A DNA stretch of 9,076 bases. Origin: an uncultured Clostridia bacterium (GTDB taxonomy: Bacteria; Bacillota; Clostridia; Oscillospirales; Oscillospiraceae). The notes under the pieces were generated by a model. That model saw only the letters and a list, made by a program, of their open reading frames with translations. It did no database searches and was not told the origin of the DNA. The translations under genes were made by a program, and so were the position numbers. This document shows, piece by piece, positions 5,867 to 9,076 of the stretch. The stretch is from NCBI GenBank assembly GCA_946619065.1, contig CAMOLY010000037.1, positions 1 to 9,076 on the forward strand. The letters are read 5' to 3'. Every line of letters starts with the position of its first letter. The stretch's first letter is position 1.

Positions 5867-7069
5867 CTACGCGCCGGCGAGCGCCAGCGTCAGGATGCCG
5901 AGATTCCGGTCGTAGATATCCGGAAACTGCGACAGCGGAAGCGGATTTCTGCCGCTGCCCACCTCAATCGTGTAGCCCGGCCGGTCATAGGTCAGAATGA
6001 ACCAGTCCTTGTAGCCCGCGAAGCCGGAGGCAAAGGGGACGTCGGAGAGGGTGTAGCCCGAGACCGCCGCAAAGTCCTCGCCCAGCTGCTGCGCCCCGGC
6101 GGGCTCGAGATTGCCGAATTTCCAGTAGATCACGTTGCCCTGGGTGTGGTAGGAGAGGGTCAGCACAGGATCGACCCGGCGGGTCAGGTCCACCATTGCC
6201 GCGCTCTCCGGCTGGTCCAGCGGCGACGCGCCCACATAGTCCCGGGGGCCGGGACGGGTATAGCCCTGGGCGTACTTGTTCTCCCGGGCCTGCTCCCAGC
6301 CCGCCGGATAGTTCAGATTCAGATCCACCCCCCGCAGATTCGCCTTCCAGCCCTCCGGAAACGGAATTTCCGGGTACTGCTCGGACAGGCGCAGGGCATT
6401 CTCCCAGGCGGGGCTTCCCTCCCGGACGGCGCCGGTCACCAGATCGACGCCGTCCGGGTTTACCATCGGGACCAGGTGCAGGGTCGTCCGCTGGTAGAGA
6501 CGCTGGGCGTCCTGGCCGAAGATCCGCCCGTTCTCCGAGATCGCCCGGGCGTAGGTCTCCAGAAAGCGGAGCAGCAGCGGGGTCGTGATCCACTCGTTGG
6601 CGTGGTGCGAGGCGTTGAAGAGAACCTTCCGCGTCCCCAGACCCACAGCGACCTGCGGAATCCTCCGCCCGTAATAGGTCTCGCCGAAATCGCGGATCGT
6701 CAGGAAGGGATAGCGGGCCCCCAGGCCCCGCAGGCAGAGCCGGAGCAGCTCCCAGGTAAAGGGCAGGTCGGTGGGTACCACCGGGAAGCCCAGCGGCACG
6801 GTCAGGACCTGGCCGACCAGCAGCCGCAGGGGATCCTGGTTCGGATTGGCGGTGATCAGGGCCCGGACCGTGGTCCCGAAGCGGGCCGCGATCCGGCTGT
6901 AGTTGTCCCCGGGCTCCACCCGGTAGTCCCGGTAGCCCAAAAGCCAGGGCAGCAGCGCGGCCCAGGTCAGCGCGTCCGCCTCCCCCGTGGGGACCAGACC
7001 CTCGCGCCGCTGAAACTCGGCGAGGGACGGGGCCCCGGCGCGGCGCAGCGCAAGCTCAAGCAGATTCAT
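5867..7069 (-). CDS. LysM-containing M14 metallopeptidase (gamma-D-glutamyl-diamino acid endopeptidase type)
   Basis: A 400-aa zinc peptidase, probably cutting peptidoglycan stem peptides. A short peptidoglycan-binding-type helical region (about 3-42, with EFQRREGLVPTGEADALTW) is followed by one LysM domain (about 49-92, YRVEPGDNYSRIAARFGT ... GQVLTVPL) and an M14 domain from about 105. Zinc ligands are H156 and E159 in SHHANEW and H308 in SYHTQG; the catalytic glutamate is E369 in YTIEVG. The Asn-Arg pair of classical carboxypeptidases reads Asn-Leu here (GVDLNLNYPAGW). There is no signal peptide, as recalled for the spore-associated Bacillus enzyme, so a forespore or cytoplasmic role is possible. 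The ATG at 7069 is chosen for the strong AGGAGGT seven bases upstream; a longer in-frame reading runs into the repeat at 7141-7210. It converges on the transglutaminase gene with 14 bp between stops and no terminator. Confidence 0.9.
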   Translation of the reverse strand: MNLLELALRRAGAPSLAEFQRREGLVPTGEADALTWAALLPWLLGYRDYRVEPGDNYSRIAARFGTTVRALITANPNQDPLRLLVGQVLTVPLGFPVVPTDLPFTWELLRLCLRGLGARYPFLTIRDFGETYYGRRIPQVAVGLGTRKVLFNASHHANEWITTPLLLRFLETYARAISENGRIFGQDAQRLYQRTTLHLVPMVNPDGVDLVTGAVREGSPAWENALRLSEQYPEIPFPEGWKANLRGVDLNLNYPAGWEQARENKYAQGYTRPGPRDYVGASPLDQPESAAMVDLTRRVDPVLTLSYHTQGNVIYWKFGNLEPAGAQQLGEDFAAVSGYTLSDVPFASGFAGYKDWFILTYDRPGYTIEVGSGRNPLPLSQFPDIYDRNLGILTLALAGA

Positions 7070-7073
7070 GACA

Positions 7074-7096
7074 GTACCTCCTGTGCAGGCTGGTAC
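7074..7096 (-). promoter_or_regulatory. Ribosome site of the M14 gene within a possible hairpin
   Basis: On the minus strand the perfect site AGGAGGT (7076-7082) lies seven bases before the ATG at 7069. GTACC upstream (7092-7096) can pair with GGTAC (7074-7078), and CCT (7087-7089) with AGG (7080-7082), leaving a four-base loop. All but one base of the ribosome site would be paired. The pairing is seen in the sequence; control of translation is inferred. Confidence 0.45.
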
Positions 7097-7109
7097 AGAA
7101 TATGCACAT

Positions 7110-7126
7110 GGCCCGCCGGAAATGCG
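7110..7126. repeat. 17-bp copy of half of the pepC 3' hairpin
   Basis: GGCCCGCCGGAAATGCG is identical to 7476-7492, the left arm and first loop base of the hairpin beside pepC, but here the matching right arm is missing. The two copies flank the repeat block 7141-7434 as direct repeats. Confidence 0.75.
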
Positions 7127-7139
7127 GGTTTGTCGCGCA

Positions 7140-7434
7140 GCCTTCCCCTTGAGGGGAAGGTGGCCCGAAGGGCCGGATGAGGTGGTGTAACGATTAGGCA
7201 ACGCATTCATTCAACAGTACCATCCTTGAAAGACCACCTCATCCGTCATCCGCCTTGCGGGGGACGGCGGATGCCACCTTCCCCTTGAGGGGAAGGCTGC
7301 CCGAAAGGCCGGATGAGGTAGTGTAACGATTAGGCAACGCATTCATTCAACAGTACCATCCTTGAAAGACCACCTCATCCGTCATCCGCCTTGCGGGGGA
7401 CGGCGGATGCCACCTTCCCCTCAAGGGGAAGGCT
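7140..7434. mobile_element. Two fused MITE-like palindromic elements, 136-bp period
   Basis: CCTTCCCCTTGAGGGGAAGG occurs at 7141-7160 and 7277-7296, and as CCTTCCCCTCAAGGGGAAGG at 7413-7432, giving an exact 136-bp period. The two units (7141-7276, 7277-7412) differ at only about four positions. Each element is an imperfect inverted repeat: a left arm ending CGGATGAGGTGGT (7174-7186) mirrors a right arm starting ACCACCTCATCCG (7233-7245), around a 46-bp core (7187-7232). The right arm carries an extra hairpin (CATCCGCC ... GGCGGATG). Neighbouring elements share one terminal palindrome. There is no coding sequence. From memory, similar palindromes are common between genes in Oscillospirales; a non-autonomous transposable element is the likely nature, but no transposase or clear target duplication is seen. 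Confidence 0.75.
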
Positions 7435-7474
7435 TACGGGAGCGCAAAACTCCAATTTGCCTTTTTGACACACG

Positions 7475-7512
7475 CGGCCCGCCGGAAATGCGAAAGCATT
7501 TCCGGCGGGCCG
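7475..7512. terminator. 17-bp hairpin with GAAA tetraloop beside the pepC stop
   Basis: A perfect 17-bp stem (7475-7491 with 7496-7512) closes a GAAA loop on the plus strand. The T-rich run TTTTGTT (7514-7520) follows on the plus strand, so its classical terminator reading is plus-strand, opposite to pepC, whose stop is at 7525-7527. In the pepC direction the hairpin has no U-tract. It may still mark the 3' end of pepC mRNA, or block antisense transcription into pepC. Confidence 0.55.
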
Positions 7513-7524
7513 GTTTTGTTCGAA

Positions 7525-8847
7525 TCAGAGGCCGATGGGCACGTCCTGCCAGGGAAGCAGCTCGATGGGCTCGTGGGTCAGCATCTGGCGCTGCGCCTCG
7601 GTGAGATAGGACTTCTTCACAATCAGCTCATAGGTGTAGTCGCGGAAATAGCGCTCGGAGCAGACGAAGTAACCCTCGGCGCCCACGTCCTTGCCCCAGC
7701 TGTTTTCGATTTGCCAGCGGGTGGGCTTTCCGTTCTCGTCCAGATGGACGCCGATCAGCAGCATGGCGTGGGTGCCGATGGACTGGCGGTACTCCAGACG
7801 ATTCTGCTTGGTGGGCATCTCCAGCCGGACGCCGCCCAGCAGGCCCTCGTAGTCAAAGCTGTCCGGATCCCAGACGCCGGTCTTGCGGTCGCCGAAGGCG
7901 CCGGCGTCACAGGCAAACCACATGGGGTCGCCGCCGCGCAGGGAGGCCAGGGCCAGCTGCTCGAATTCCTCGAAGGGCAGGTTCAGGCCGACCACGTTCT
8001 TCTCCGCCATGTTGCCCATGTAGTGGAAGGTGAAGGGCTCGTGCAGCTTCGCCTTGCCTGTGGGGGCGTTGGTGACCTCCACCCATTCGTCCAGATCGAC
8101 GCCCACGTATTTGGCGTAGAATGCCTGGGGCGTCAGACCCCTGTCTTCATGGAAGCAGTCGTTCTGGTCGCGCCAGGTGAAGTCGAATTCGGTCACAGGC
8201 TCGCCGAAGGTGATGCACAGCAGCTTGTAGATCTCCCGCAGCATTTCCAGACGGCGCGGCTCCGGGTCCTGCCCGGCCCCGATCAAGTCGCGGAGCTCCG
8301 CCGCGTCCCGCCGCAGCAGGTCGTTGAGCAGCTTGCGGCCCTTCTCGGTGTGGGAGGACTGGTAGGATTCCGGCATGACCTGCTTCGGGACCAGACCGTA
8401 CTTTTTGATCAGATCCACCGCCATGCACCAGTAGCCGCCGTCGCCGATGCCGCCCAGAATGTAGCCCAGCTCGCGGCTCTCCAGCGGCAGGTGAGCGGTC
8501 TCAATGACCATGTTCAGGAAGTTGTTGGACTTTTCCAGCTTGTCATAAAAGGCCAGATAATTTTCGGAGAACTCAAACTGCTTGAGATTCAGCTTCTCCG
8601 CCACCGGCTCCCGCAGCAGGTTCAGGGCCGCAAACATCCAGCAGCGGCCGCTCTTCTCCTGGGCGGTGATCCCGCGGGTTTTCAGCGAGATGGTGAACGG
8701 GGCCAGCAGTTTGGCGGCGTTCATCGGAAGAAAGGCCAGATCCGACAGCTCGGTGCGGGCACAGGCCGCGTTGGCGGTCTTCGCCGCCCGGTCGCCCTCG
8801 AAGGCCTCGCGGAAGGACAGGGTTTGTTCATAGGTCAATGCTTGCAT
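7525..8847 (-). CDS. pepC: Aminopeptidase C, C1B (bleomycin hydrolase-like) cysteine peptidase
   Basis: A 440-aa cytoplasmic papain-fold aminopeptidase that removes N-terminal residues from peptides; family members form hexamers with the active sites facing an inner channel. Catalytic residues are in place: Q63 (oxyanion hole) and C69 in QEKSGRCWMF, H360 in GTHAMLLIGV, and N382 in QIENSWG. The C-terminus, LPWQDVPIGL, resembles the tail that reaches into the active site in this family and enforces aminopeptidase action. Length is normal and there is no signal peptide. The ATG at 8847 is supported by AAAAGGAG at 8857-8864, nine bases upstream. Bleomycin resistance is not implied; the likely role is peptide nutrition or turnover. 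The M14 gene follows on the same strand, but 455 bp of repeats separates them. I found no convincing promoter upstream. Confidence 0.95.
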   Translation of the reverse strand: MQALTYEQTLSFREAFEGDRAAKTANAACARTELSDLAFLPMNAAKLLAPFTISLKTRGITAQEKSGRCWMFAALNLLREPVAEKLNLKQFEFSENYLAFYDKLEKSNNFLNMVIETAHLPLESRELGYILGGIGDGGYWCMAVDLIKKYGLVPKQVMPESYQSSHTEKGRKLLNDLLRRDAAELRDLIGAGQDPEPRRLEMLREIYKLLCITFGEPVTEFDFTWRDQNDCFHEDRGLTPQAFYAKYVGVDLDEWVEVTNAPTGKAKLHEPFTFHYMGNMAEKNVVGLNLPFEEFEQLALASLRGGDPMWFACDAGAFGDRKTGVWDPDSFDYEGLLGGVRLEMPTKQNRLEYRQSIGTHAMLLIGVHLDENGKPTRWQIENSWGKDVGAEGYFVCSERYFRDYTYELIVKKSYLTEAQRQMLTHEPIELLPWQDVPIGL

Positions 8848-8889
8848 GGCGGTACGCTCCTTTTGTTTTTTCGTTGGGCGCTTTCGTCC

Positions 8890-8908
8890 GGGCGCATATC
8901 ATGCGCCC
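8890..8908. repeat. GGGCGCAT palindromic repeat, copy 1
   Basis: GGGCGCAT (8890-8897), three bases, then ATGCGCCC (8901-8908) forms an 8-bp hairpin. It lies in the leader region of pepC. The whole 19-bp sequence returns as its reverse complement at 8980-8998. Short palindromes of this type look like dispersed intergenic repeats. Confidence 0.7.
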
Positions 8909-8979
8909 ACAGAACGGGATTTGTTACGATCAAACGGGACCGGGAACGGTCAAAACCAACGGGGACGGTCTCGCACCGT

Positions 8980-8998
8980 GGGCGCATGATATGCGCCC
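8980..8998. repeat. GGGCGCAT palindromic repeat, copy 2 (inverted)
   Basis: The exact reverse complement of 8890-8908. The pair could form one 19-bp stem around a 71-bp loop, or two separate small hairpins. It runs directly into the 17-bp tandem repeat that starts at 8996. Confidence 0.7.
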
Positions 8999-9029
8999 CT
9001 ACGGAGCAGCGGCCCCTACGGAGCAGCGG
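8996..9029. repeat. 17-bp tandem repeat, two perfect copies
   Basis: CCCCTACGGAGCAGCGG is repeated without change at 8996-9012 and 9013-9029, with a decaying further copy after it. Written in rotated form (AGCAGCGGCCCCTACGG) it matches the unit at 23-56 in 14 of 17 positions. Confidence 0.85.
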
Positions 9030-9039
9030 TCCCTGGTCC

Positions 9040-9076
9040 CTACTCCAGCTCAAAGGCGCCGGTGTAGAGCTTGTAG
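9040..9076 (-). CDS. Probable C-terminal fragment of an upstream gene (partial)
   Basis: Reading the minus strand from the window edge gives YKLYTGAFELE and a TAG stop at 9040-9042. Codons are GC-rich at third positions (TAC, AAG, CTC, ACC, GGC, GAG), like the other genes. The fragment is only 11 residues and I do not recognise the protein. If real, the gene lies outside the window, on the same strand as pepC and about 190 bp upstream of it. Confidence 0.4.
   Translation of the reverse strand, partial: YKLYTGAFELE

Noticed and set aside
7070..7210. 47-codon N-terminal extension of the M14 gene
   Set aside because: It is read from the palindromic repeat and bypasses the strong AGGAGGT before the ATG at 7069.
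7140..7434. CRISPR-like array
   Set aside because: The 136-bp units repeat as a whole, including the core; there are no variable spacers and the units are palindromic.
8848..8980. Promoter for pepC, such as TTGACC near 8950
   Set aside because: No acceptable -10 box lies 16-18 bp downstream of any -35-like sequence here.
8835..9053. 72-codon minus-strand open frame upstream of pepC
   Set aside because: It spans the palindromic and tandem repeats, has no ribosome site, and its translation is typical of repeat sequence.

Overview
The window looks like chromosomal DNA of a GC-rich, low-branching Gram-positive gut-type Clostridia (Oscillospirales-like). This is inferred from strong AGGAGG-type ribosome sites, a Pro/Thr-rich linker in a membrane transglutaminase, a PepC-type C1 aminopeptidase, a LysM/M14 peptidase of the diamino-acid endopeptidase type, and short CCTTCCCC...GGGGAAGG palindromic repeats between genes. 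No phage, plasmid, CRISPR, tRNA or rRNA genes are visible.

Layout. (1) 1-241: intergenic, with a 17-bp tandem repeat and two strong hairpins. (2) 242-1371, minus strand: two paralogous genes for small four-helix membrane proteins (132 and 153 aa). Each has its own near-consensus sigma-70 promoter (TTGACA-17-TAAAAT), an equally long 5' leader and a near-identical 3' hairpin segment, so whole transcription units were duplicated. I do not recognise the family. (3) 1534-5852, plus strand: an extended -10 promoter, then a tight three-gene operon: MoxR-type AAA+ ATPase, DUF58 protein, membrane transglutaminase. This is a widely conserved gene set, with 4-bp spacing and then an ATGA overlap. (4) 5867-7069, minus strand: a LysM-M14 metallopeptidase that converges on the operon with only 14 bp between stop codons. 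(5) 7070-7524: a repeat-rich gap with two fused MITE-like elements (136-bp period), flanked by copies of a 17-bp sequence that is half of the hairpin beside pepC. (6) 7525-8847, minus strand: aminopeptidase C (pepC). (7) 8848-9076: palindromic repeats, another 17-bp tandem repeat, and the probable C-terminal end of a further minus-strand gene.

How the genes fit together. The plus-strand operon probably assembles or remodels an envelope complex: the MoxR ATPase acts as a chaperone-like motor, the DUF58 protein is its membrane-anchored partner, and the transglutaminase domain is extracytoplasmic. The M14 enzyme probably cuts peptidoglycan stem peptides, and PepC trims peptides in the cytoplasm. 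The paralogous membrane proteins start divergently from the operon; a functional link is only a guess. The best candidates for something undescribed are this paralog pair with its duplicated regulatory and 3' structures, and the repeat architecture of the intergenic regions.
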